From Clostridia bacterium (GTDB lineage: Bacteria > Bacillota > Clostridia > Lachnospirales > Lachnospiraceae): DNA of 64,000 nucleotides. The position numbers were made by a program, and so were the translations under genes. The notes under the pieces were generated by a model. It searched no databases. It saw only the letters and a list, made by a program, of their open reading frames with translations, and had not been told where the DNA came from. The stretch spans positions 1 to 64,000 of the forward strand of contig CAJTAK010000022.1 in NCBI GenBank assembly GCA_910574255.1, written 5' to 3'. This document shows positions 17,785 to 26,050 of this stretch, one piece after another; the first letter of the stretch is position 1; every line of letters starts with the position of its first letter.

Positions 17785-18231
17785 GTGAAAATTATGAAAA
17801 AAACAGGAAATAAACACAAGCTTACCAATAAGGAATACGAGATCCTGAAGATTTTATGGGCTTCTGAAACCCCTCTGACCGCTTCCAATATTGTTGAACG
17901 GGGAGATGCCCTTTCTATAAATACAGTACAGGCCACTCTCAAAAAATTGCTTAAGCGAGAGTTCATCCGAATCGATCAAATTGTTTACAGCGGAACCGTC
18001 TTGTCCCGAGCCTATCTGCCATCCATGTCACAGGAAGAGTTTGAGACGCAAAAATACATGGACAGTATGAATCAGCTCTATAATGGCAATTTTACCTGTT
18101 CTCATTTTATGGCGGCTTTTTTAGGACAGGAGCATGACAGGGCAAAAGCGCTGCAGGAAATTGATGAGCTTGAATTACTTTTAGAAAAAAAGAAGCAGGA
18201 GCTTATGAAGAAAGGAGACAACAACCCATGA
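17785..18231 (+). CDS. BlaI/MecI/CopY-family repressor
   Basis: The 148-residue protein has the winged-helix N-terminus of the BlaI family (LTNKEYEILKILWASETPLT, then NTVQATLKKLLKREFI) and a helical dimerization tail. In the classic system the repressor is cut by a sensor protease of the BlaR1/MecR1 type. GTG 17785 or ATG 17794 can start it; GAGGTGAT lies before both and its spacing fits the ATG better. Its stop overlaps the start of the M56 gene, so the two are translated together. Confidence 0.88.
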   Translation: MKIMKKTGNKHKLTNKEYEILKILWASETPLTASNIVERGDALSINTVQATLKKLLKREFIRIDQIVYSGTVLSRAYLPSMSQEEFETQKYMDSMNQLYNGNFTCSHFMAAFLGQEHDRAKALQEIDELELLLEKKKQELMKKGDNNP

Positions 18232-19349
18232 ACTTTTCCTTATCCACGGTAATCAATGCCACTATTGCCAGCAGTATTTTTATATGTATTGCTGTTCCTT
18301 TGAGCTATATTGGTATTGCTAATAGACGCATAAAGCTATATGCAGTATCCTTTTTATGTGTAATGGCTGTGGTACGCTTGTTTATGCCTCTTGAATTTTT
18401 CTTTACCCATTCCATATATATTAAGAATCTATGGTATGGATTATATTCCGTTCTGAACAATAATTATATTCATTTTTTCAATATAGATATGACATATGAA
18501 CATGTTCTATTCTCATTATGGAGTACCGGTACTTTATGCAAGCTAGCACATACTCTTTACAAATATAAAAAAAGCATGGACTCAATCAACCTGCTTCCAA
18601 GAACATCTGATCCATGCGCTGTTCAGGCTTTGGAAAAATGCAATGTCAGGTTTCGCCATTTTGCACCAGTCCGGCTTTTCACGGCTTCTCATATTTCCAG
18701 TCCATTTATAACAGGAATCCTGTCCCCTGTTATTGTTATACCGGATATCCGTCTAAGCGAAAAGGAATGGGAATATATTTTTATACATGAGCTTAGCCAC
18801 TACTACAAAGGGCATCTGCTGTTTCAGTTTTTAATGGAAATATTAGCCGCTCTTTATTTTTGGAATCCGCTGCTACTAATTCTGAATCGGCATCTTCCAA
18901 GGCTATACGAATTCGATGCGGACGAAGAGGTGTGCACATCACTAGACGGCCTGCAAAAAATTGACTACTCACACTGCCTGCTGAAAATGTTGCGCCTACA
19001 GGCGAAGCAGCCTGCAGTTCATACCCCAGGCATTTCCTTTGCTTCCTCTGACTTAGATACACGAATCAAGAGAACCTTAGACACTAGGCAGTCATCCGGA
19101 ACTGCCCGTCTCAATCATATGTTATTGATAGGAACGGTTTTACTGTTTATTTTATCCTATACCATTATTTTAGAACCAACACATAGCCCCTCTGATGACC
19201 CTGACACAATAGGAGCTTCCGAGCTTTACTGCCGCCCCAACGAAGATGGTGCCTATGATTACTACAGCATCTATAATGATGAATACTGTTTCACCGCAAA
19301 TCAGATACTAGATGAGCAGATATTGATTAAGGAGGATTCAAATATATGA
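18228..19349 (+). CDS. M56-family membrane metallopeptidase (BlaR1-like, no sensor domain)
   Basis: This 373-residue protein has hydrophobic segments at about 10-30, 38-58, 90-110 and 295-315, and the zinc motif HELSH at 187-191 followed by FDADEEVC. These are hallmarks of the M56/BlaR1 protease module, which cleaves the BlaI-type repressor on signalling. BlaR1 and MecR1 add a roughly 250-residue extracytoplasmic penicillin-binding domain. Here only about 55 residues follow the last membrane helix, so it must sense something else or use a separate partner. The next gene encodes a small exported protein with a 4-bp overlap and could be that partner. Confidence 0.85.
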   Translation: MNFSLSTVINATIASSIFICIAVPLSYIGIANRRIKLYAVSFLCVMAVVRLFMPLEFFFTHSIYIKNLWYGLYSVLNNNYIHFFNIDMTYEHVLFSLWSTGTLCKLAHTLYKYKKSMDSINLLPRTSDPCAVQALEKCNVRFRHFAPVRLFTASHISSPFITGILSPVIVIPDIRLSEKEWEYIFIHELSHYYKGHLLFQFLMEILAALYFWNPLLLILNRHLPRLYEFDADEEVCTSLDGLQKIDYSHCLLKMLRLQAKQPAVHTPGISFASSDLDTRIKRTLDTRQSSGTARLNHMLLIGTVLLFILSYTIILEPTHSPSDDPDTIGASELYCRPNEDGAYDYYSIYNDEYCFTANQILDEQILIKEDSNI

Positions 19350-19582
19350 AACCAATAAAAAAAATAATTTTAACAGGCCTTTTTTCCTGTATTCTGTCCT
19401 CGGCTACATTTCCTTGTGTTGCCAAAACCCCTGAACTATATGCTACGGAAATAACGAACCAAATCTCCCCTCGAGCCGATAATCTGGAATGGAGATTCAA
19501 GATAATAAACGGGCTATTGCACCGCAGACTCTACAACGCTACCCGAAATATATGGGTTGGAGATTGGGAACCCGTTAATTAA
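19346..19582 (+). CDS. Small secreted protein of the M56 operon
   Basis: This 78-residue protein has a clear signal peptide (KKIILTGLFSCILSSATF, likely cleaved near residue 26-30), leaving about 50 residues with the aromatic/basic pattern WRFKIINGLLHRRLYN and ending WVGDWEPVN. GGAGG precedes the ATG, which overlaps the M56 stop. The translational coupling suggests it works with the protease at the cell surface as ligand, inhibitor or substrate. That role is inferred; no family function is known to me. Confidence 0.7.
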   Translation: MKPIKKIILTGLFSCILSSATFPCVAKTPELYATEITNQISPRADNLEWRFKIINGLLHRRLYNATRNIWVGDWEPVN

Positions 19583-19811
19583 TTCCCCAGCATCTCCCAC
19601 AAAAAGGAACTTTCAACAAGTAAGTCGTCAGACATTTTCAATAATGAAACTCCTCGCAACAGAGCTGCAAGGTATCAGCCCCAGATGCGCTTTACTCGTT
19701 GTTTGTTGCGTAGTAGGCTATAGAGAATATACTCTCTTTTGATTTAAACAAAGAGAATCTGCAAAGTTACTGCTCACTCCCAATGTCAGTTAGTTAAGCC
19801 GTAGGTTAAAT
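19583..19811. other. Gene-free stretch after the M56 operon
   Basis: No gene is supported. An imperfect hairpin (ACTCTCTTTTG at 19731 against CAAAGAGAATCT at 19749) could be the operon terminator, though no T run follows. The right edge passes into an IS4-type transposase remnant. Confidence 0.4.
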
Positions 19812-20385
19812 CTGGAACAAGGGGCTACCCCCAATTTTTTTAATGTCGATTCTTATTTCGCCTCGGACGGCAAGACTACCAACGGTTATAATCAGCTTCA
19901 TCTGAGCCCGCTTTTTGACATCCTCTCAAAAAGATATACCAATTGAATAATTCTGAGCTCTTTGCACCTTAATTGACAGACATTCGTCAGCTCCTGGTAT
20001 AATTCCTATGTTCATTGCTGATTGGGGATTTCATTCCCTGAATGTCTTTGCCCATGCCATAGAACATCATTTCTATTTCATAATCCGGGCTACTGACATC
20101 AAAATGCAGCACCTGCTTGACATGGATCTCCCGAACCAAGATTGCTTTGACATCCAAGTCAATCGTATCCTTACCCGATCCAATTCAAAGAAAAAAGAGG
20201 CTCCACCCTGAATTGGCGGATCAATATAAGTTTATCTACCAGGATGTTTCTTTTGACTATATCGTTCCGGAAAAGCAACCGGAATATATAATTGCCCTGT
20301 GCATCCTTAGATTCAAGATATCGGAAGATGGATATGAGAACATAATCACAAATCTGCCCCCGAAGAGTTTTCGACTGATGGCTTA
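19812..20385 (+). pseudogene. IS4-family transposase remnant
   Basis: Three disconnected pieces of an IS4-type transposase are readable. At about 19812-19945 the frame gives SDGKTTNGYNQLHLSPLFDI, the region around the first catalytic Asp. At 20008-20195 it gives FIADWGFHSLNVFAHAIE, around the second Asp. After a frame change near 20195 it continues with PELADQYKFI and ILRFKISEDGYENIITNLPP. A middle block and both ends are missing, so it is dead. It lies between the M56 operon and a flavodoxin-like gene. Confidence 0.75.
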
Positions 20386-20396
20386 TTTTGCCCCTA

Positions 20397-21014
20397 TTAC
20401 CGGATAAAATGAGTCCTCTCCGGCGCTTCCTTCTCCGGCAGCCCATACTGCTCTTTTCCAAGAGCAATACTCTTCATCAAAAAGGTCATATTCCTTGCCA
20501 GAGTACGCATAGTCTGCAGGCCCTCCGCATCCTGCGCCGCCTCGCCCTGGGCCCTTCCGTGAATGCTGTTCCAATACTGGCTGGAAGCAACCGGCATTCC
20601 TGTGATGGTAAAATACTTATTCAATTCATCAAAGGTTGCGGAAAGGCCGCCCCGCCTTGCAGCTACCACACTCGCTCCAACCTTCATAGTCTTGTCAAAG
20701 CCCGTACTGTAGAACAGCCGATCCAAAAATGCAATAAGCGTGGCATTGGCCGATGCATAATATACCGGACTTGCCACCACCAGACCGTCACAGGCTTCAA
20801 ACTTGGGCGCTGTCTCATTTACCAGATCCTCAAAGACACATTTTCCGTTTTTTGCACAGGACCCACAGGCAATACATCCCCGGATATTCTTATTGCCAAT
20901 ATGGAGCAATTCTGTCTCTATGCCTTCGGCTGCAAAAATCTGCTCCATCTCGTGAAGAGCAATGTAGGTATTGCCTTTTGCATGGGGACTTCCGTTAATC
21001 ATTAATACTTTCAT
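20397..21014 (-). CDS. Flavodoxin-family NAD(P)H-dependent oxidoreductase
   Basis: This 205-residue protein has the FMN loop LMINGSPHAKGNTYIAL, the two-cysteine segment CIACGSCAKNGKC and VVASPVYYASANA, so it is a third flavodoxin-fold reductase of the window. It is more distant from the 11886-12991 pair than these are from each other. AGGAGG lies 10 bases before the ATG. A short repeat (21033-21059) and a long palindrome lie directly upstream. Substrate unknown. Confidence 0.85.
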   Translation of the reverse strand: MKVLMINGSPHAKGNTYIALHEMEQIFAAEGIETELLHIGNKNIRGCIACGSCAKNGKCVFEDLVNETAPKFEACDGLVVASPVYYASANATLIAFLDRLFYSTGFDKTMKVGASVVAARRGGLSATFDELNKYFTITGMPVASSQYWNSIHGRAQGEAAQDAEGLQTMRTLARNMTFLMKSIALGKEQYGLPEKEAPERTHFIR

Positions 21015-21032
21015 TCTGTAATTCCTCCTATC

Positions 21033-21059
21033 TTAAGTTGCTACGCAACGGTACTAAAG
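21033..21059 (-). repeat. Leader repeat A, copy 1
   Basis: On the minus strand the unit reads CTTTAGTACC then GTTGCGTAGCAACTTAA; GTTGC and GCAAC can form a small hairpin. It ends a few bases before the AGGAGG of the flavodoxin-like gene. A second copy with one substitution is at 52712-52738, also directly before a ribosome site. Confidence 0.65.
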
Positions 21060-21152
21060 GGTAAAGTCACTTCGGCACACCTGTAATGAGAGGAACTTTC
21101 ATTCGAAAGGGCACTCATGAAAGTTCCTCTCGTGTGCCTTTGCGACTTTACC
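21060..21152. repeat. 93-bp interrupted palindrome
   Basis: Three nested arm pairs: GGTAAAGTC (21060) with GACTTTACC (21144), GGCACAC (21074) with GTGTGCC (21132), and the 15-mer GAGAGGAACTTTCAT (21088) with its exact inverse at 21117. Thirty-one bases per arm pair. It resembles an intergenic palindromic repeat unit more than a terminator. The remaining gene-free DNA to 21339 shows nothing else I can name. Confidence 0.7.
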
Positions 21153-21339
21153 GTCCAGCATAAAATATTTCTTAAAACACTTGACATTTCTTAGCTAGAC
21201 TACTTCCATAATATTCTCTCCAGCTCCCCCTGTCTAGAACAATTTCCAGCCACAAGGGCATGTGTCTGCAAATCGCTCTGGCTCTGTGGGAATTTTACTG
21301 TTTTAAGTACCACATCTTTAACAGTGCTCTTAAACTATT

Positions 21340-21840
21340 TTAAAACCCACGAATATCATCCGCATCATCCCCCGACTTATCAATAGCCTTAATCACTACC
21401 TCATAGCCATATCCCTCATTCACCTGAACATGCACCCGTTCGCCCACTTTCCGGCCCAGAATCGCCTTGCCAAGCGGAGATTCAATACTGATGCGTCCAT
21501 CCAGAGAATTGCCCCGAATAGAGGTAACAAGCTTCACCTGCTCTGTCTCATCATCCTCTTCAAAATACAATTCCACCAGATTATTAAGACCCACCTCATC
21601 TGCTCCGGATTCATCCGATACAATCCGGGCCGTCCGCAGCATCCGCTCCAGATAGCGAATCCGGCTTTCATTCTTGTTCTTATCACGCTTAGCCGCATAA
21701 TACTCAAAATTCTCACTCAAATCTCCATGGGCCCTGGCCTCTTTCACCGCCTCAATAGCTTCCTTTCGAACTACCAGCTTCCGGTGCTCAATCTCCGCCT
21801 CTATCTTTGCCACATCACTCTTCGTCAGCTGTTCCTGCAT
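21340..21840 (-). CDS. GreA/GreB-family transcription elongation factor
   Basis: This 166-residue protein has the GreA layout: an N-terminal coiled coil with the acidic tip region (EARAHGDLSENFEYYAAKRDKN) and a C-terminal FKBP-like domain (SPLGKAILGRKVGERVHVQV). It rescues backtracked RNA polymerase by stimulating transcript cleavage; the acidic Asp and Glu of GDLSENFEY are in place. Start 21840 is preferred: GAGAGGATATT precedes it and the family begins there. It overlaps the end of the DUF4317 gene by 26 bp, implying coupled translation. The C-terminal tail DDADDIRGF is more acidic than usual. Confidence 0.85.
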   Translation of the reverse strand: MQEQLTKSDVAKIEAEIEHRKLVVRKEAIEAVKEARAHGDLSENFEYYAAKRDKNKNESRIRYLERMLRTARIVSDESGADEVGLNNLVELYFEEDDETEQVKLVTSIRGNSLDGRISIESPLGKAILGRKVGERVHVQVNEGYGYEVVIKAIDKSGDDADDIRGF

Positions 21841-22984
21841 AATATCCTCTCTTCTCCGTTTCAATTGTTTTCACAAAGATCCCGTTAACCTCCACATGGT
21901 CATCCACCCCAATCACCAGGCACTGCCGCCCGTCAATCATACGGGTTTCCACTAGATCCGCCCGTTCCGGATTCACCTGAATCACAATATCCGGCGTCTT
22001 GATCTCAAACTTCCGGGTGCTCATCACATTGGATGCCAGAAATTCCGTCTTCTCTCCGGCTGATGCTTCATAGTGTTCCTCCAGCTCTTCCAGCTTTTCC
22101 GGCTGCACACCGCTGGCTGCTAAGATATGCTTTACCTCCGTCTTGTCCAAAGTCACCGGCTCCGGCTCGTCTTTGCGTTCCTCCACCAGCTCATGGAGCT
22201 TTTCATGGATATTCCGAACCACCTCATAAGCACAATCCTCACCCAAAGTTTCCTCAATAATAGCATTAAAGGTTTCCTTCTGTCCCCCTGCGGACATGGG
22301 CATGGGACAGCCGAACATACTCTCCGCAAAGATCTCATTCAGTTCCTCCGGATTCTTGGAATAATAGAGCATACTGTGCAGATCCGTACTCCGATCCTGA
22401 AATGCCGGGAACAAAAATCCGGCCATAGGAAGCTCCACCAGCCAGTCCCTTGTCCGAGCCCCAAAGCGGTTGCCGTCCGCATCATAGCTTAAGCCTGCCT
22501 TAGACAGCTTCACCGGGCAGATGGTGCAGAGCAGATACTCGTAAACCTCATCGGAAGCATCAAAAAGCTCCTCATTATCCGAAGCTTTCCCCGGAATATC
22601 GTAAGCGCCGTGAACCAGCAGAATCAGATAATTTTCCCCATAAGGAAAGGTCTCAATCACCCGATCATAGAATGCCTCTACCAAAGCCTCCTCCTGAAGA
22701 CGGCTTTTTTTCAGCTTCATCAAAAATTCCTGGGTTCCTCCGGGCATCTCCGTATCCAAAGGGAACTCAAGATTCAAAAGATTCTTTCCTATTGTCCCGG
22801 ACAGAGCCTTTCGAAATATCTCAAAATATTTAAAAGCTTCCTCTTCCGGCAATGACAGAAAAGCTTCCTCCATCTCGGTTTTCTTGTTCTTCTCTCCATC
22901 CACATAGCAGCCGCATAAGCGTGTGAGGGCGCAATGCTCCGGGGTAAACTGTTTTTTAATCTCTGATATTTCTTTTTTGTTCAT
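21815..22984 (-). CDS. DUF4317 protein
   Basis: This 389-residue soluble protein matches the DUF4317 family, found in Clostridia and without known role. It begins MNKKEISEIKKQFTPEHCAL and has CGCYVDGEKNK near residue 25, a central block with LVHGAYD and a C-terminal domain from about 280. No catalytic motif stands out. It overlaps the GreA-type gene downstream and lies 136 bp after the GTPase-nuclease gene upstream, all on one strand. Confidence 0.8.
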   Translation of the reverse strand: MNKKEISEIKKQFTPEHCALTRLCGCYVDGEKNKKTEMEEAFLSLPEEEAFKYFEIFRKALSGTIGKNLLNLEFPLDTEMPGGTQEFLMKLKKSRLQEEALVEAFYDRVIETFPYGENYLILLVHGAYDIPGKASDNEELFDASDEVYEYLLCTICPVKLSKAGLSYDADGNRFGARTRDWLVELPMAGFLFPAFQDRSTDLHSMLYYSKNPEELNEIFAESMFGCPMPMSAGGQKETFNAIIEETLGEDCAYEVVRNIHEKLHELVEERKDEPEPVTLDKTEVKHILAASGVQPEKLEELEEHYEASAGEKTEFLASNVMSTRKFEIKTPDIVIQVNPERADLVETRMIDGRQCLVIGVDDHVEVNGIFVKTIETEKRGYYAGTADEE

Positions 22985-23120
22985 ATTATGTAAACTCTCC
23001 TTGCTTTTATTACAATAAACGCAGACTTTTGTACTCCTGAATTCCTTTTTTACAATCTATAAAGAAAATAGGAAAACCTATTAAATGATTCTATAAAACG
23101 TACATTTTCCATAAATAGAA

Positions 23121-25883
23121 TCAGGACGGTTCTTCCTCAAAGCTGCGCTTTCCCAAGCGCACCTCCTCCATAAACTTCGCAAGCTCATCCGGAAGATTCT
23201 CAAGCAAATACTGCTTACTGCCGGAATATTGCGCAAGAAAGCTGTCCCGAATCTCGGCATTTACATTCTGAACTTCCTCAAGAAGCCCCTGCGCAGACAT
23301 CCGCTTTGCCCCCTGGCCCAGAATAATCACCTGCTCCAGAGCATCCGAGGTGGCAACTGTCACGTCATACTGCCGTCCAAGCTCATGGGCCGTCTTCTCA
23401 ATATACTGATCCGCCGTCTCCGCTTCCTTTGTGTAAACCACATGGATATTGTGATATTTGGAAATACTTCCTTTGCTGCCCTCCACACGATAGGCGTCAA
23501 ATACAAGAATCACCGTATTTTTCCGATACCCCTGGAGATTGCAGAGGATATCCTTAAGCTTCCCTCTGGCCGCTTCCAAATTCACCTTGGCCAGCTCCTT
23601 CAGATCCTCCCAGGAAAATATAATATTGTACCCATCTACCAGAAGATATTCCCTCTCCGGCTTCCTGGGTGCGGATTTTCTCACCGGCTGCTGTTCCGGC
23701 TCTCTGTGAAAGCTTTTTTCCACCCGCCCCACTCCCTGGCGGTCCCTGCGGATAGGACCGTAGGTGCGCACAAAGATCTCCTCAAGTTCCTTCGGGTCCG
23801 CAAAGTCCCTGGCCGCTGCGCTCTGCCTGGCAAATGCCTGGCCAGTGATAGGACGGTTCGCCGTCTTTCGCACACTCTCCAGATGCATATAGTCCTGTAC
23901 CCGGTTCCAGGGAACATAAAAGCCTGCCCCATGGGCGCAGAAAACCGAGCCGGTGGGATTTTCCGCATCCTGCTCCGGATCGTAGCCTGCGGCCGCAATT
24001 ACCTCCGAGGCATTGTGGCAGGGGCCATAGCCGCCCGGCGCACAGAACAGACGGCCTGTCCCTCTGGTGTAAGCATAAACCTCCCCCTGGTAATCTCCCA
24101 TAGCCGATACCGGAGCCGTGCCCGTCAGAACAGCAGTATCCCCAATTTGTCCGTCTTTTCCGGACATAAAGGTATGCCCGTAGGGTGTATCCCCTCCCTG
24201 CTGCGGTTCTGAAAAAGTTCCTGACATTTTCTGAATATCCGCCATGGCTCTTCCCACTTTGTCAAGGGGAACCTCCAGACGGAATTCATAAAAAGGCTCA
24301 AGAAGCACACACTTCGCCTGGCAAAGCCCCTGGCGGACCGCCCGGTAGGTCGCCTGTCGGAAATCCCCGCCCTCCGTATGCTTTAAGTGGGCTTTTCCTG
24401 CTGCCAGTGTGATTTTCACATCCGTAAGCTCCGCTCCCATAAGAACCCCCGGATGCTTCCGCTCTGCCAGATGGGTGAGAATAAGCCGCTGCCAGTTCCG
24501 ATCCAACACATCCTCGCTGCAATTGGTGTCAAGAACCACACCGCTTCCAGGCTCTCCAGGCTCCAGAAGAAGATGCACCTCCGCATAATGGCGCAAGGGC
24601 TCAAAATGCCCGACACCCTCTGCGGTAGAGGCAATCGTTTCCTTATATATGATGCTGCCTGGGCCAAATTCCACATTCTCCCCAAAACGCTCCAAAATCA
24701 GGCTTTTTAAAATCTCAAGCTGAACTGCTCCCATAACCTGTACATGGATCTCTCCAAGGGCATCCTTCCAGACCACATGCAGCTCCGGAAGCTCCTCCTC
24801 CAGCCTGCGAAGCTTTGCAAGCATTCCGTGAACATCACAATCAGGAGGAAGGAGCAGCTGATAGGTCAAAACCGGCTCCAGAAGCGGATCGGATGCCCGC
24901 TTCTCAAAGCCCAGGCCGTCGCCGGCCCTTGTCTGTGTGAGGCCTGTCAGTGCACAAATCATTCCGGCCGGGGCTTCCGGGACAGTTCGAAAGCTCTCGC
25001 CGGAATAAAGGCGAATCTGATCTGCCTTTTCCTCCCAATCCCCTTCCTCCCCTCTCCCCTTAAGCAAAGCCTTCACCTTCAGGCTCCCTCCTGTAATTTT
25101 GAGATGGGTCAGCCGGTTTCCCTGTGCATCCCGGCTAATCTTATACACCCTGGCCCCGAATTCTGAAAGGTATAAGGGTGCCGGGCCAAAACGTGCCAGT
25201 CCTGCAAGCAGTTCCTCCACACCCTCCAGGCGAAGGGCCGATCCAAAGTAACAGGGAAATACGGCTCTCTTTTGAATCTGCTCCCCGATCTGCTCATCCT
25301 GCAGACTGCCCTGTTCCAGGTAAGCATCCAAAAGACTTTCCTTACACACGGCCAGATCCTCCCATAGATCATCCTCCTGCCTGTCCGAAGAAAAATCCAC
25401 ACACCGCTCATCCAGCTTTTCCTTTAATTCCTGCAAAAGCTTCTCACGATCCGTCCCCGGCTGATCCATTTTATTGACAAAAAGAAATGTCGGCACCTGG
25501 TAACGCTTAAGAAGCCGCCACAAGGTCCGCACATGTCCCTGTACCCCGTCGGCTCCGCTGATAATCAGCACCGCACAGTCAAGGATCTGCAAGGTCCGTT
25601 CCATCTCTGCGGAAAAGTCCACATGTCCCGGCGTGTCGAGAAGAGTTACCTCCTGCTCCCCCAATGTAAGCCTGGCCTGCTTGGAAAAGATCGTGATTCC
25701 TCTCTGCCGTTCCAGCTCATGAGTATCCAAAACGGCCGTTCCATGGTCCACTCTCCCCAGGCTCCGGATGCTGCCGCACTGGTAGAGCATAGCCTCCGCA
25801 AGGGTTGTCTTTCCGGCATCCACATGGGCCAAAAGGCCCACGCTCATATATTTTTTAGGCTTATTTTCTAATACATCTCCCAT
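23121..25883 (-). CDS. Tet(M)-like translational GTPase fused to a YacP/Rae1 NYN nuclease
   Basis: About residues 1-690 form an EF-G-like GTPase of the ribosomal-protection (Tet(M)/Tet(O)) type: AHVDAGKT near 19, DTPGH near 83 and NKMD near 137, then EF-G domains II-V including IYKETIAS. A basic linker follows (about 710-745). Residues 746-890 form an NYN/PIN-like RNase domain closely resembling B. subtilis YacP (Rae1): LLVDGYNIIFSWE with Asp750, VILVFDAYRVEGS, TKEAETADQYIEK and VATSDALEQ. Rae1 is known to cut mRNA in the ribosomal A site. The fusion suggests a GTP-driven factor that brings a nuclease to the A site. Tetracycline resistance should not be assumed. ATG 25883 lacks a good ribosome site; GTG 25895 is the alternative. 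Confidence 0.88.
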   Translation of the reverse strand: MGDVLENKPKKYMSVGLLAHVDAGKTTLAEAMLYQCGSIRSLGRVDHGTAVLDTHELERQRGITIFSKQARLTLGEQEVTLLDTPGHVDFSAEMERTLQILDCAVLIISGADGVQGHVRTLWRLLKRYQVPTFLFVNKMDQPGTDREKLLQELKEKLDERCVDFSSDRQEDDLWEDLAVCKESLLDAYLEQGSLQDEQIGEQIQKRAVFPCYFGSALRLEGVEELLAGLARFGPAPLYLSEFGARVYKISRDAQGNRLTHLKITGGSLKVKALLKGRGEEGDWEEKADQIRLYSGESFRTVPEAPAGMICALTGLTQTRAGDGLGFEKRASDPLLEPVLTYQLLLPPDCDVHGMLAKLRRLEEELPELHVVWKDALGEIHVQVMGAVQLEILKSLILERFGENVEFGPGSIIYKETIASTAEGVGHFEPLRHYAEVHLLLEPGEPGSGVVLDTNCSEDVLDRNWQRLILTHLAERKHPGVLMGAELTDVKITLAAGKAHLKHTEGGDFRQATYRAVRQGLCQAKCVLLEPFYEFRLEVPLDKVGRAMADIQKMSGTFSEPQQGGDTPYGHTFMSGKDGQIGDTAVLTGTAPVSAMGDYQGEVYAYTRGTGRLFCAPGGYGPCHNASEVIAAAGYDPEQDAENPTGSVFCAHGAGFYVPWNRVQDYMHLESVRKTANRPITGQAFARQSAAARDFADPKELEEIFVRTYGPIRRDRQGVGRVEKSFHREPEQQPVRKSAPRKPEREYLLVDGYNIIFSWEDLKELAKVNLEAARGKLKDILCNLQGYRKNTVILVFDAYRVEGSKGSISKYHNIHVVYTKEAETADQYIEKTAHELGRQYDVTVATSDALEQVIILGQGAKRMSAQGLLEEVQNVNAEIRDSFLAQYSGSKQYLLENLPDELAKFMEEVRLGKRSFEEEPS

Positions 25884-25999
25884 AGAAAATGTCACTTTCT
25901 GCTATCTATAATGAGCCATTATAGCACAAATAAGGGCATAAGTCGAATAAATGTTTTGTATTTTCATATTTCAAATATATTTAATTGCTCTAAATACGA

Positions 26000-26036
26000 A
26001 GAAATCCAGTCTGTGAATCAACTACAAACTGAATTT
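26000..26036 (-). terminator. Possible terminator of the ABC/DUF4340 operon
   Basis: GAAATCCAGTCTGT at 26000 can pair with ACAAACTGAATTTC ending at 26036, with mismatches. It lies just after the DUF4340 stop codon. The following T-rich DNA is interrupted, so termination strength is uncertain. Confidence 0.45.
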
Positions 26037-26050
26037 CCTCTTCATTTCCA

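Noticed and set aside
23229..24212. 327-residue plus-strand frame
   Set aside because: It is a shadow of the GTPase-nuclease gene, which is strongly supported on the other strand.
23121..25883. Tetracycline resistance gene
   Set aside because: The GTPase part is only Tet(M)-like, it is chromosomal beside housekeeping genes, and the nuclease tail implies another job.
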